In this document: positions 34,927 to 45,584 of the stretch, piece after piece | Layout: every line of letters starts with the position of its first letter | How positions within the stretch are numbered: position 1 is the stretch's first letter | Translations under genes and position numbers: made by a program | The notes under the pieces: model-generated | Told to the model about the DNA's origin: nothing | The model's input: only the letters and a program-made list of their open reading frames with translations | The model's database searches: none | Source: Pythium myriotylum | Lineage: Eukaryota; Oomycota; Peronosporomycetes; Pythiales; Pythiaceae | Length of the DNA: 64,000 bases | Assembly (NCBI GenBank): GCA_023091665.1 | Contig: JALJCQ010000001.1 | Coordinates: forward strand, 496,001-560,000 | Direction of reading: 5' to 3'

Positions 34927-35926
34927 CGCGACGAGCGAGGAAAGGGAGTGCGACGCCGACGCATCTCCCGCGGCGCCGCGCCAACCTTCTGCTCGCCCTG
35001 CTGTCGCGGCGCAGCTGCGTCGCCACGAGTCGAGGCGGCGGTCGACGGGGAGGAGCGGGAAAGGCCGACAGCGCGTTTGGTGATCCCCTTCCTCCTCTGT
35101 GCAGAAGCTCCATGTGGACCCGCGTAGCTTGTCCAGTGGTCCATTTCGCATAGAAATACCAACAGGTCCATATGGATATGGAGGTCCAGAACGAGCAACC
35201 GCGAGCCGTACCAGCGAGCCAGCCAGCTGGCTCGGCGTGTCATGTGCGACCTGCAGCACTTGATACCCACCCCGCGCTCTCTCGCGCTCGTGCTGCTCTC
35301 TCTCTCTGCCACGACTCGACTCCGTGTGTGTGTGTGTGTGTGGTCGAGACAGCGCACGTCTCGACCCAGACACGCCGTAATCGCGTCTTCGAAGTGAGCC
35401 CGCGCCCCCGACTTGTCCTACTCCATTTCGATTCGGTGCGACCATTTGCCACAGACGAACCGCCCTCCCTCTCGACGTCCCGACGTCCGTCCAACCAACC
35501 AAACCGGCCACGTGCTCGGCTTGTCCGGTTGGCGTCCAAACTGGGCACGAGCTCATCTAGATGGCTCACACGGATGATGATGCCTGATCCCAAAAAAAAG
35601 AGGATCTAGGCACGCTCGAACGATCGATCGATCCGGAGGAGCGCGCCGATCCCGCCAACTGCACGCGAGATTTCTGAAAGAAGCCGGCGTGCCGTTTGTG
35701 AATTGCGTAAAAGACCCCAGGAGGTCGGTAGGTGGCTCCTCCCAACCTCAAGCCCTGACGACCCATCCTGCTGGTTCTGTACTGTAGTGGCGACCGTGAA
35801 ATACTTGAGACGCTCGCGCAACGAGTCAGCACTCACCCGCGCTCCTCGCAGGCAGCGGTCGTCAAGGACCCTTTTTTTCGCTTTCTTCTTCTCGAAAAGC
35901 GTCAAAGAAGCCACGCGAGACGCAGC

Positions 35927-35978
<52 letters not shown>

Positions 35979-36017
35979 TGGTTCTCAGATCTCATCCATT
36001 CGGACCGAAAAGAAGAA
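34927..36017. other. Intergenic interval with TG and GA microsatellites
   Basis: About 1.1 kb without a recognisable gene. It includes a TG run of about nine units near 35324-35342 and a perfect GA run of about 46 bp at 35930-35975, directly before the stop codon side of the TMEM135-like gene. Confidence 0.6.
35930..35975. repeat. (GA)n microsatellite
   Basis: Uninterrupted GA dinucleotide run of about 23 units. Confidence 0.95.
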
Positions 36018-37215
36018 CTAGTTGCTTCTGGGTCTGAGTCGCGAGCCCGTGAGCAGCTCCATCAGCTGCTGGCTCGGCGGCTCGGCGACCAGTGTCGCGA
36101 ACGCCGCGGCGCCGAACGCGAGCTGCCACGCCGTGCGCGTGGTCGCGCGCAGCGCGAGGCGGCGCGCCGTCCACGAGCCGCTCGTGCAGAGCACGTAGAC
36201 CGCGGCCGTGCGCACGGCGCTCGCTCGGCGCTTGGCGTTCTCGGCCAGCAAGTAGAGCGTCGTGAGCGCGCCGCTGAGCACGACGGCGAGCCGGTGGTTG
36301 CCCGTCGGCAGCAGGCACGAGGCCACGACGCCGAGCTGGCCGTTGAGCTTGAACGCGATCGTGGTCCACGCGAACGTGCGCGCCGTGTCGAGCAGCGACG
36401 GCCGCGGGCCTCGCAGCCAGCGACGCCACTTGAGCAAGCCCGCGGTGACGAGGAAGATGGGGAAGTAGAGCCGCGCGAGGCGCGGCAGGTCGAGCACAAA
36501 GTCGGTGGCGTGGAAGGCCGCGCAGGACGGCTCGTGCGGGTGCCACACGTCGCAGCGCGAGCCCAGCGCGCCGGACGGGAACTTGTCGCGCATGGCGAGC
36601 GCGACCGACTTGTCGCGCAGCGTGAACGTGTCGAGCGCGTGGAGCTGCGCGCTCGTGAAGAGGTCGGCGCGGTAGATCCACGTGTAGACGAGCTGCGTGT
36701 AGAGCACGACGCCCACGAGGAACTCTAGTGCCGACACGACGTGGTCAGTCGCGCTCGTTGTCCTCCTCTGTCCTTCCATCCCCAGATCCCAGGCTCGCTC
36801 ACCTTTGTGCTTGAGGTCCTTGAGCCACGGCAGACTCCGTCCGAGCGCGATCGCGGCCTCGCAGCACGCGACCGACACGACGACGCCGCGGCGCGCGGGC
36901 TCGAGCACGAGCAGCGCCGCGACCGCCGCGACGGCGCCGGCGACCGGCGAGCGCGACTGCTTGGGCTCGTGGTCCTGGCGCGCTCGCTCGACCGCGTCAA
37001 GCAGACGGAAGAGGCCTACGAGTGACAGAGAGATTTTTTTTTTCGAATCGGTGAAGCTCCATGGGAGAAGAGACGGCCGACGCACCGACAAAGGTCGCGA
37101 GCGAGAGCGAGAGCGAGCTCGGGCGCGCGAGGCGTCTCGCCAGCAGCGTCTGCAGCAGCGCGACGCCGCCGCCCGCGGCCACGGCGCCGCGCAGCGCGTG
37201 CGCCACGGAGACCAT
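36018..37215 (-). CDS. TMEM135-like multi-pass membrane protein
   Basis: Three exons (37215-37086, 37015-36803, 36724-36018; introns 70 and 78 nt) encode 349 residues. The first exon is 130 nt and ends in phase 1 inside FVG, exactly as in the two paralogues at 41.9 and 44.2 kb, which anchors the model. Hydrophobic segments include AGAVAAVAALLVLEPA, VVLYTQLVYTWIYR and YFPIFLVTAGLL. A cysteine/histidine loop (RCDVWHPHEPSCAAFHATDF) is shared with the paralogues and resembles the Cys-rich segment of TMEM135, a peroxisome/mitochondria-associated protein. Function here is inferred from that similarity only. It is the most diverged member of the local family and has an extra intron. Confidence 0.7.
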
Positions 37216-37439
37216 GAGGGCGATGGGGGTGCAATTAGTGGACTCATGATGGCCGAAGGGTTTCGGATAGAGGGTGCTAAGGTTTCTAAATGGCTACATT
37301 GATCTCCTCGGGAGCTCGAGTTGTTGCCTTTTTATTTGTTTTTTTTTGTGCGGGACCTCAAAAAGGCAGGCAGTGGCGCGGTTTTGGTGTTCGGGTTGTT
37401 GGAGAAACGCGGCGCGCGAGGCGGCGAAGAGCGACGAGT

Positions 37440-37790
37440 GCACACGCGAGATCGGATGCGGCGAGCGACGCAGTGGCGCCTGTCGCCTGTCGCCACGAGC
37501 GGGTACAAGCTCAGGCTCTTGGGCAGCGCCACGCGACGTCGCTCGCGTTCGAGGGACAGAGCCAGTGCGATGAGCAGCGCCGCGAGCGAGACGGTCGCGC
37601 GGTGGCTGTGGACGGGCGACACGCACGAGAAGCCGAGAAGGATCGAGAAGCTCAGGCTCAGACACGCGCACGTGCACAGGTACTCAACTGCCAGGTTGAC
37701 ACCACTGGGACGAGGACACTTGTCGTACTTGGCGACCACGAACGGGAGCGGACGGTGTGATATGAACGATAGATACAGAGGAATTGTCAG
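37440..37790 (-). pseudogene. Fragment of a TMEM135-like gene
   Basis: On the minus strand the reading CTCACLSLSFSILLGFSCVS followed by a HSHRATVSLAALLIALAL stretch matches the C-terminal third of the paralogues at 42 and 44 kb. No matching N-terminal exons lie upstream; the frame instead runs into unrelated sequence and a broken effector gene. Best read as a truncated duplicate. It sits just upstream of the intact minus-strand family member. Confidence 0.75.
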
Positions 37791-38079
37791 TACGCGCCAC
37801 TCGGGCCTATCGCGCATACAAATGCAAACTGCGGCACTCGATCCTTCATACATTTTTTGGTCGCCGGGACGTTCTCCTTGCAAAAAAAGGATAGCAAAGA
37901 CGACCACGCTGATGAGGTAGTAGATGTACGACACGGCTGGGAGCCGCCGCGCAACTGCTGTTCGGGACGAAATAGGAAAAGCACGCGTTCGCGATTGAAC
38001 ATTCATGTGCAATATTAGGAACTCCAAAACGATCAACAGACAAACCTTCAAAGTTTTCGGAACACTTCTCGCCGCGAGC

Positions 38080-38493
38080 TTCCTTCCAACCGGATAAAAG
38101 AGTAGAATTCACATTCGCAACCGCTCCACTAACATGATCCTTCCCACGTTTATCAACGAACACGTGAATCACATTCTCCTTGGGAACATTGGTGAAGAGC
38201 GTCTTGATCAGCGACGTTGGCTCCAACAGCAGTTTTTTCTTCAGATGCCTCTATTCCATGCCCTCTGGTATCGTCGCCTTCTGAAGCTGAGCCAAATCGC
38301 AGTCATCGTCCTGTATCCATTTGCCTTCCCTCTCGCCGTTCTCTCTGGCGAGATAAAGCTCGAGCTTCTGGGATGGGATATCATACATCTCCTTGTTGAT
38401 CAATTCCTTCAAGTTTCCGACCGCTTGCTCTGGACCAATGTCGATGAAAGTGACGCCTCCCTCGCCGACAAGTGCGCAGAACAGCTTTACCAT
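38080..38493 (-). pseudogene. Broken Crinkler (CRN)-type effector gene, N-terminal part
   Basis: The first 80 codons (MVKLFCALVGEGG, then LELYLAR) match the N-terminal translocation domain of oomycete Crinkler effectors, with LYLAR in place of the Phytophthora LFLAK consensus. An in-frame TAG at 38248-38250 ends the frame. Homologous-looking sequence continues beyond it for about 45 codons, including an HVFVD segment in the place of the HVLV motif, and then degenerates. No intact C-terminal effector domain follows before the TMEM135-like fragment. CRN proteins are delivered into host cells and act mostly in the nucleus; this copy appears non-functional. Confidence 0.8.
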
Positions 38494-39327
38494 ATTCTTC
38501 GCGATGTAAAGCGTCCACGTGAGAGCAACGCGAGAAATCGACGTTTAATTTTTTGTGGTAGTCTTGGTCAGTCAGATTCGTAACATGTTTCGTAACAAAT
38601 GACACGAATTCATATCTCTGGCATGGTGATTTTTTGCGTTCCAATCTATGGTAGTGCTTTCGAATATCGCGGCAACTTGGTGATGCACCACCAGACCGTG
38701 TACGTGCAAAATGGAACTCGTCACCAGCCGATTACACACCAAGTCGCGATTCTCACACCTAACTCATTCCTGGGTGGTTTGAACTTGGCAAGAGAATTGA
38801 AGTCAGGAAGAGAATGAAAACGCGACCGACACGATTCACCGACGTGCTTGACCTTGGCGAGCGTCGTGTGCTCTCTCTCGCGCTGCCTCGAGTGCCGCGT
38901 ACAAGATCACGAGCCCTATTTTCTTGGCCTCGAGAAAGTACATCGCGGCGAGTTCTGCGATGCCAGCTGCGAGGCTATGGGTGATCTTCCTGCTGGTGTC
39001 TTCCTTGTCAAACCATTTGCTGCCGAGGGGCTCAGAACGTTCCTATTATTAATACCGGCGACAAGAACACACCAGCCGCGATTTCGGTGAGGCACGTTTA
39101 CTCGACGGTCTCAGTTAACGACGTAAACGAAAACCCACCGGCAAAGCTGCCCACCGAGAGAGCGAGCCCGCTGAGCCAACGCGTCACCAGCGACTGCCGC
39201 CTGTCGCCAGCACACCGCACTCACGGCCACCCAGCAGAATAATGAGAAACCGGCCTCTCCTGAGGAGCTCCTCATTGAAGACGGCAATTATTACCTCACC
39301 CTAGTGCCATGTACATGTCACTATCCC
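38494..39327. other. Intergenic interval, no gene seen
   Basis: 834 bp between the broken Crinkler gene and the DsbA-like gene. Only short open frames, none recognisable. Lower GC than the neighbouring genes. Confidence 0.5.
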
Positions 39328-40180
39328 CTACTCTCGGGCGCGCTCGATGGCCTCGAGCTGTTGCTGCTCGGCCGTGCGCTTGTTGTTGGCGTCGACGAGC
39401 GGGTCGATCACTTTCTTCCAGTCCTCGAAGCTCCAGTCCGAGTCGGCGTCCAGCGGCACGCCGTTGAGCGTGTACATGGGCGTGCCCGAGACGCTGCGCG
39501 AGCACGTGTACTTCCAGGCCTCGCGCGAGCGCGCGTCCGCGTCCGTGCCGCCGTAGCCCGTCATGACTTTCTCCCACGCCTCGCGCGAGAGCTTGGGGAA
39601 CGTCTGCTTGGCCAGCTCGAAGAACTTGTCCGTGACCTGCACGGTCGAGAGGTCCTTGGTCGGCTTGTTCCAGAATCTACACCGCCAAAAATGATATCGG
39701 AGACCGTCACCTCACTCTCACGAACCCAAGCAACGTACTGCTCCTGGTTCTTGTACAGCGTCTCGAGCCAGAGCGGGAACTGGTCCTCGCCGAGCGCCGC
39801 GGTGATCGTGAACGTCGCCTCGGCGGCCGTGAACGCGTACTGGTGGTAGGGCAGTGGGAAGAGCACAAAGTTGAGACGGAACTCGTGCGGTTTGTAGTGG
39901 CTCGCGAGCTTCTTGAGCCCCGGGAACGCGCCCGAGCTCGCCGGACACATCTACCGAAGCCGCATTGAGCCAAAACCTCCATCCCCAAAGACATATCCGC
40001 AAACTGCCGAGTCATCATCACCAGATCGATGTAGGTCTCTAGCTGCACGCCGGCCGAGGCGAGTCCGTGGCCAAAGACGAAGCCCGGGGGCTTGCCCGGG
40101 ATCGGCAGCTGCGCGATCGCCAGCGAGCCGCACGCACCAAGCGCCACCGCCAGCGCCACCAACAGCAGCGATCTCCCCAT
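39328..40180 (-). CDS. Secreted DsbA/thioredoxin-like protein (copy 1)
   Basis: Three exons (40180-40022, 39950-39739, 39676-39328; introns 71 and 62 nt) encode 239 residues. A clear signal peptide (LLLVALAVALGACGSLAIA) is followed by QLPIPGKPPGF. The core resembles the DsbA-like thioredoxin fold (MCPASSGAFPGLKKLASHY near the usual active site, FVLFPLPYHQYAF, and a cis-Pro-type SGTPMYTLNGVPLD). The usual CxxC is reduced to C-P-A-S, so disulphide oxidoreductase activity through a dithiol is unlikely. Probable secretory-pathway or extracellular protein. It is head-to-head with its paralogue at 40377, and both introns sit at the same positions and phases. Confidence 0.75.
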
Positions 40181-40376
40181 TTCTCGTCGTCAATTTCTCC
40201 CAAGTGATCTCGTGATCCGGAGGTGACTTGAAGTTTTCCCAGATTCCCATTAGTGGAAAAAATCTTGCCATTTCCGCCAATCCTCTCAAGGCTCCATGGA
40301 GATCAACCGCGCAAGATCCATTCGTTCCTTGTTGTTCGAAAGATCGAGAGCCCACACGAGACGACCAAGCAGCGCC

Positions 40377-41405
40377 ATGGGGATCACGTCGCGGTTGCTT
40401 CTGGCGCTTGGTGTATGCGGCGTAGCGAACGCGCAACTGCCGATCCCGGGCAAGCCCCCGGGCTTCATCTACGGCCACGGGCTCGCCTCGGCCGGCGTGC
40501 AGCTAGAGACCTACATCGATCTGGTAACGTGCTGTTCTCACCCGTTTATTCACGTTGGACTCGGAGGCGCTCAAGCGAGTATCGCATACTGTAGCTCTGT
40601 CCGGATAGCAAGGCCGCGTTCCCGGGGCTCAAGAAGCTCGCCGAGCACTACAAGCCCGAGGACTTTCGCCTGAGCTTTGTGCTCTTCCCGCTGCCCTACC
40701 ATCAGCACGCGTTCGCGGCGGCCGAGGCGACGTTTACGATCACCGCGGCGCTCGGCGAGGACCACTTCCCCATCTGGCTCGAGACCATGTACACGAACCA
40801 GGAGCTGTACGAATCCTCCCACTCTGCGCGATCCTGTCCACGCTCTCTCACCTCCTCGTGCCTGCCTTAGGTTCTACAACAAGCCCACCAAGGACCTCTC
40901 GCCCGTGCAGGTCGCAGACAAGTACTACTCGCTCGCCAAGCAGACTTTTCCGGCGCTCACGCGCGAAGACTGGGAGAAAGGCATCAACGGCCACGGCGGC
41001 ACGTTCGCCGACGACGCCTCGCGCGTCGCGTGGAAGTACGCGTGCTCGCGCGGCAAGACCGGCACTCCGCTCTACACGCTCAACGGCGTGCCGCTCGACG
41101 CCGACGCCACGTGGGGGCTCGACGACTGGCTCAAGGTCATCGACCCGCTCGTGCGCGCCAACAACGCGCCCGTGCGCGAGGCCTCGCTGCTGCAAGAGTC
41201 GATGGTGCGGCTCGGCGGCGTGCCGCGCGTGCCCGATCGGCGCGTCGTCCACTTTGCCAAGGCCAGCGACGCCGCGTCGCTCGCGAGCGTCTGCGTGGGC
41301 GCGGCCGCCGACGGCCTGCGGCCCTGCGAGTTCCTGCCGCGCCGCGCCATGTGCTGCCAGCGCCACGAGGCGTGCGTGCTGCGCTCGGGCTGTGTCGCTC
41401 TGTAA
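40377..41405 (+). CDS. Secreted DsbA/thioredoxin-like protein (copy 2)
   Basis: Exons 40377-40523, 40595-40806 and 40871-41405 encode 297 residues. Signal peptide LLLALGVCGVANA, then the same QLPIPGKPPGF start as copy 1. The active-site region reads LCPDSKAAFPGLKK (single Cys), and the later SGTPMY-type loop is TGTPLYTLNGVPLD. It differs from copy 1 by a C-terminal extension of about 60 residues with six cysteines (RPCEFLPRRAMCCQRHEAC), possibly disulphide-bonded. The 196 bp between the two start codons must serve both genes. The duplication is old enough for clear protein divergence but the gene structure is intact. Confidence 0.75.
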
Positions 41406-41918
41406 AACCATAGGCTGACGTCATAATCCACCAACTGCAAGTGATCCGGACTCCTCGGGTCCTCGCGATAGTGACATGTCGGAACATTGCGGGGGGTCAA
41501 GTTGAACTTTTGCCTTTCTGTCGATGTCAACAGTGTGCCAATGAGGATGGGGCGAGAGGGTTCTCTCGCTTCTCTTGCCGGCGTCTGGCGTCTCTTGACC
41601 CTTGAGATATTCACATCGCCACCCACAACGAGTTTTGGTTTGGCGAGGCTTTGCTTCTGATATTTGCGCAGCTGGGACCACTAACGGAGACCATGGGCCA
41701 CCATGGGTGAGAGATAGTCCCAGTGGCGCAACTGCACACTCGTGTATTAGTGGTCAGGGACCACGAGGGCTTTGGGAAAGAGGCGGATGTGGTGCACGCC
41801 GAGACCTGGACAGCAACTGTCCACCCGAAAGGAGGGGTGGGCTGGGACCAGGGTCCGTTTTCGTCGAAAAATAGTTCTGAGAACTTTCCATTTTCACGCC
41901 TGACGAGAAGAAAGAGAA
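41406..41918. other. Intergenic interval, no gene seen
   Basis: 513 bp upstream of the first plus-strand TMEM135-like gene. Contains direct CCATGGG repeats near 41690-41705 and no recognisable gene; presumably the promoter. Confidence 0.45.
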
Positions 41919-43163
41919 ATGGACTCGGCCGTGCACGCAGCGCGAGGAGCTTTCGCGGCCGGCGGTGGACTCACGTTGCTGCAGTCGGTGCTCGCGCGGA
42001 GACTCCAGCGGCCCAGCGGCTTTGCGCTCTCGGTTGGAGGCTTTGTCGGTACGTGGGCCACGCCGTCCAGTCGTTTGAGCGGAGCATAGCGTCTCACGAC
42101 ACTCGGCTTATTGATTGCAGGCACGTTCCGATTGCTGGAGTCACTTGGCAGCAAGGCGTTAAACGACGAAGATGACGAGAACGTGAAGAAGCATGTGCCC
42201 AGCATCGCGGCCGGCGTCGCGGCCATCGTCGCCATGTACTTTCTAGAAGCCAAGAAAAAAGGACTCCTCATCTCCTACGCCGCGCTCGAGGCAGCACTCC
42301 TGCTCGTCAAGGAACACACCAACATCGCCGACATCAAACACATCGAGGTGCCCATGGCCGTGCTCGCCTGCCACCGCATCATCTACATATGGATCTTCGA
42401 GACACACCTGCTCTCCAAGACGCAGCTCGCCTACCTCGACAAACTCACGCGCGTGCCCGTCGACTTTCTATCCAAAGTGCGTGCCGAGCTGCCCGTCAAC
42501 GCCGCCGCCGACCGATGCGCCATCTTCCATCCCAACCACGAGACCTGCGCACACTTCCACGCCGACTTCTTCAGAGGACACATGAAGGCCGCCATGAAGC
42601 TCTACATCCCCATCTACCTCGTCTCGGCCGTGCTCACCAAGTACGACAAGTGGCTCTGGGGTCCTCGTCCTAGTGTCGTCAATCTGGCGCTGCAGTACTT
42701 GAGAACGTGTGCGTGTCTGAGCCTGAGCTTTTCGATCCCGCTCGGCTTCTCGTGTGTGTCGCCCATCAAGAACCAGCGAGCGACCGTCGCCATCGCCGGC
42801 ATGCTCACGGCGCTCGCTATGTGGATCGAGCACGAGAAGCGTCGCGTCGCAGTCATCAAGGGCATCGCCGTCTATCCGTTGGCGGCCGCCGGCTCGCAAC
42901 TGGGGCTCGCGATGGGTCTCACGCCTCGTGGGGTCTCGATGTGGCAGTACTTGGTGTTCTCGGCGTCACTGGCGGTGTTGTTCCAGCGTCCGGAGAAGCA
43001 GAACTACAAGGCAATGCGTTTGCTGTTTGGTCACAAGGTGAGCTCTTCGTCAAAGGATGAGAAGAATACGAACGACGTCGTCGTGCCGGGATCGCCTGTC
43101 AAGGTCCAAGAGCGTAAGGCTACAGCCGCGTCGTTCGACACGGTCACATCCGATTCGGAGTAG
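41919..43163 (+). CDS. TMEM135-like membrane protein (copy A)
   Basis: Two exons (41919-42048, 42121-43163; 72-nt intron) encode 390 residues. Six or so hydrophobic segments are visible (VPSIAAGVAAIVAMYFL, MKLYIPIYLVSAVL, ACLSLSFSIPLGFSCV, MWQYLVFSASLAVLF). The Cys/His loop RCAIFHPNHETCAHFHADFF is the family signature. The C-terminal tail is Ser/acidic rich (FDTVTSDSE). From 42195 to 43045 the DNA is identical to copy B apart from one base, while exon 1, the intron and the tail differ clearly, pointing to gene conversion. TMEM135 relatives act in peroxisomal and mitochondrial membranes; the local role is inferred. Confidence 0.75.
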
Positions 43164-44237
43164 AAAAGGCAGTACCTGTAGCTGTTGAGTGTGAGTTCTG
43201 TTGAGTACCCCAAGTTGAGCTGAACCCATACTAGAAGAAGAGTTGCTAGAAGAGATCTTGAAGCCCGCCGCACTTTCTGTCGCGTTATCGACGACGCGAA
43301 GTCTCGTCCGTCGTAGTTCGTGCGTGGAGAGTCCGGTGGATCTATGTGCGTCTCGCCGCGCATCTCCATCGAATATCTGGACTTTGAAAGGGATGAGACC
43401 CTCGCTCGCTCTCTCTAGTGCGGCTCACGACATCGTAGCGTGTGGGCGACGGGAGGTGTACCAGGTAAGCTCATCCTTCAGATCCTAAGGCAGACTCGGC
43501 ACCATAATCCTGTTTTACTTCCCACCCTCTCCGCTTTCGCTCCAAAGTCTGCGAAAATGCAGTGTCCCAGGCCTCTCAGTCCTTGTACTATGTATGAACA
43601 CGCCCGGCCCTCGCAAGCGAGGCGCCATGTCTCCCAATTTATTATTATAGCTGAGCTCGTTTGTGAGTCGATTCAGAGAGGTGGGAGTGACTAAGACGCG
43701 TCGCCACGTTGTTGTTGGCAGCACCCACTCGCGATAGTGGCCTCTTCTGGGATCTAGACACCCCAGAGATCGGCATCTCCACCCTCATGCATCATCTCGA
43801 GGCGTGTCTCGCGGAGTGTAAATTTTCGGAAATGACGGCACAAATGAGACACTGGAGAGCACGCAGCGGAGTTTCTTCTCCAGGCGGCTGGGGATGTCAC
43901 TCGGCCGAGAAGCTCGGGCGTTCTTCTGTTCTCACGTTGAAGGAAGCGCTCGCCAAGAGAAAGGCCGTGCCTGCCTTTCTCAATACTTTTTGTGTCGCAA
44001 CAAGACGACGTTTGCACGACCCGCTCTTGCTGCTGCTGAGCAGCTACACCACCAAGATTTGTTCTCTTTTGCCAGCGCGCCCAATCCACCTGGTGCTGGC
44101 TTCCGCGGCACGCCACCCGTTCTTCGGTCTAGTTCAACACCACCAGACACGAAAGAGGAAGGTCGTCACGTCGGACTCGAAACGCGGAGCTCGCGAAACT
44201 TGGTCTCACTACTGAGAAGCTCACAAGCCAACTAGTC
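43164..44237. other. Intergenic interval, no gene seen
   Basis: 1.07 kb between the two near-identical TMEM135-like genes. One open frame of 168 codons exists (43709-44215, plus) but has no recognisable domain and ends just before the next start. It most likely contains the copy A terminator and copy B promoter. Confidence 0.5.
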
Positions 44238-45493
44238 ATGGACTCGGCCGCACACGCTGCTCGCGGAGCGCTCGCCGTGGGCGGTGGGCTCACGCTGCTG
44301 CAGTCGCTGCTGGCTCGACGACCGCAGCAGCCCAGCGGCTTTGCACTCGCGGCTGGCAGCTTTGTTGGTAATACACTCGCAACCATTCGTCAGATCGTTT
44401 CGATTCCAGTGCTCACTGTTCCGGTGCTCGTCCATGACATGTTCGAACAGGAACCTTCCGACTCATCGAGTCGCTTGGCAGCAAGCTCGAGAGCGATCAT
44501 GACGATGAGACCCAAAAGGGTCAAGAGAGGACCACACACGTGCCCAGCATCGCGGCCGGCGTCGCGGCCATCGTCGCCATGTACTTTCTAGAAGCCAAGA
44601 AAAAAGGACTCCTCATCTCCTACGCCGCGCTCGAGGCAGCACTCCTGCTCGTCAAGGAACACACCAACATCGCCGACATCAAACACATCGAGGTGCCCAT
44701 GGCCGTGCTCGCCTGCCACCGCATCATCTACATATGGATCTTCGAGACACACCTGCTCTCCAAGACGCAGCTCGCCTACCTCGACAAACTCACGCGCGTG
44801 CCCGTCGACTTTCTATCCAAAGTGCGTGCCGAGCTGCCCGTCAACGCCGCCGCCGACCGATGCGCCATCTTCCATCCCAACCACGAGACCTGCGCACACT
44901 TCCACGCCGACTTCTTCAGAGGACACATGAAGGCCGCCATGAAGCTCTACATCCCCATCTACCTCGTCTCGGCCGTGCTCACCAAGTACGACAAGTGGCT
45001 CTGGGGTCCTCGTCCTAGTGTCGTCAATCTGGCGCTGCAGTACTTGAGAACGTGTGCGTGTCTGAGCCTGAGCTTTTCGATCCCGCTCGGCTTCTCGTGT
45101 GTGTCGCCCATCAAGAACCAGCGAGCGACCGTCGCCATCGCCGGCATGCTCACGGCGCTCGCTATGTGGATCGAGCACGAGAAGCGTCGCGTCGCAGTCA
45201 TCAAGGGCATCGCCGTCTATCCGTTGGCGGCCGCCGGCTCGCAACTGGGGCTCGCGATGGGTCTCACGCCTCGTGGGGTCTCGATGTGGCAGTACTTGGT
45301 GTTCTCGGCGTCACTGGCGGTGTTGTTCCAGCGTCCGGAGAAGCAGAACTACAAGGCGATGCGTTTGCTGTTTGGTCACAAGGTGAGCTCCTCGTCCAAG
45401 GACGAGAAGAAGGCCACCAAGGCCGACGAGCGCCCACTTGTGAAGGCGTCCTCTGGTTCGTTCGATGCGGACACGAGTGACTCGGAGTACTAA
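44238..45493 (+). CDS. TMEM135-like membrane protein (copy B)
   Basis: Two exons (44238-44367, 44451-45493; 83-nt intron) encode 390 residues, the same length as copy A. Exon 1 (MDSAAHAARGALAVGGG) differs from copy A at several residues and the intron is unrelated in sequence. The block 44540-45390 is the same DNA as copy A apart from one base. The linker before the block (ESDHDDETQKGQERTTH) and the tail (KADERPLVKASSGSFD) are distinct. It has the same predicted membrane topology and Cys/His loop as copy A. Tandem, same orientation. Confidence 0.75.
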
Positions 45494-45584
45494 ACGTTGA
45501 AAATCGCTGGCGTCTAGTGCATGTGTGCCAGTCGTACGTAATTAACTGTTTACTTACACGTATGTCCCTGCATTATTGTGGATC

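Noticed and set aside
33379..35127. 582-codon plus-strand frame opposite the START/FYVE-like gene
   Set aside because: Antisense shadow with low-complexity Arg/Glu/Ala content and no domain.
43709..44215. 168-codon open frame between the two TMEM135-like genes
   Set aside because: No recognisable domain, no paralogue beside the other copy, and composition like intergenic DNA.
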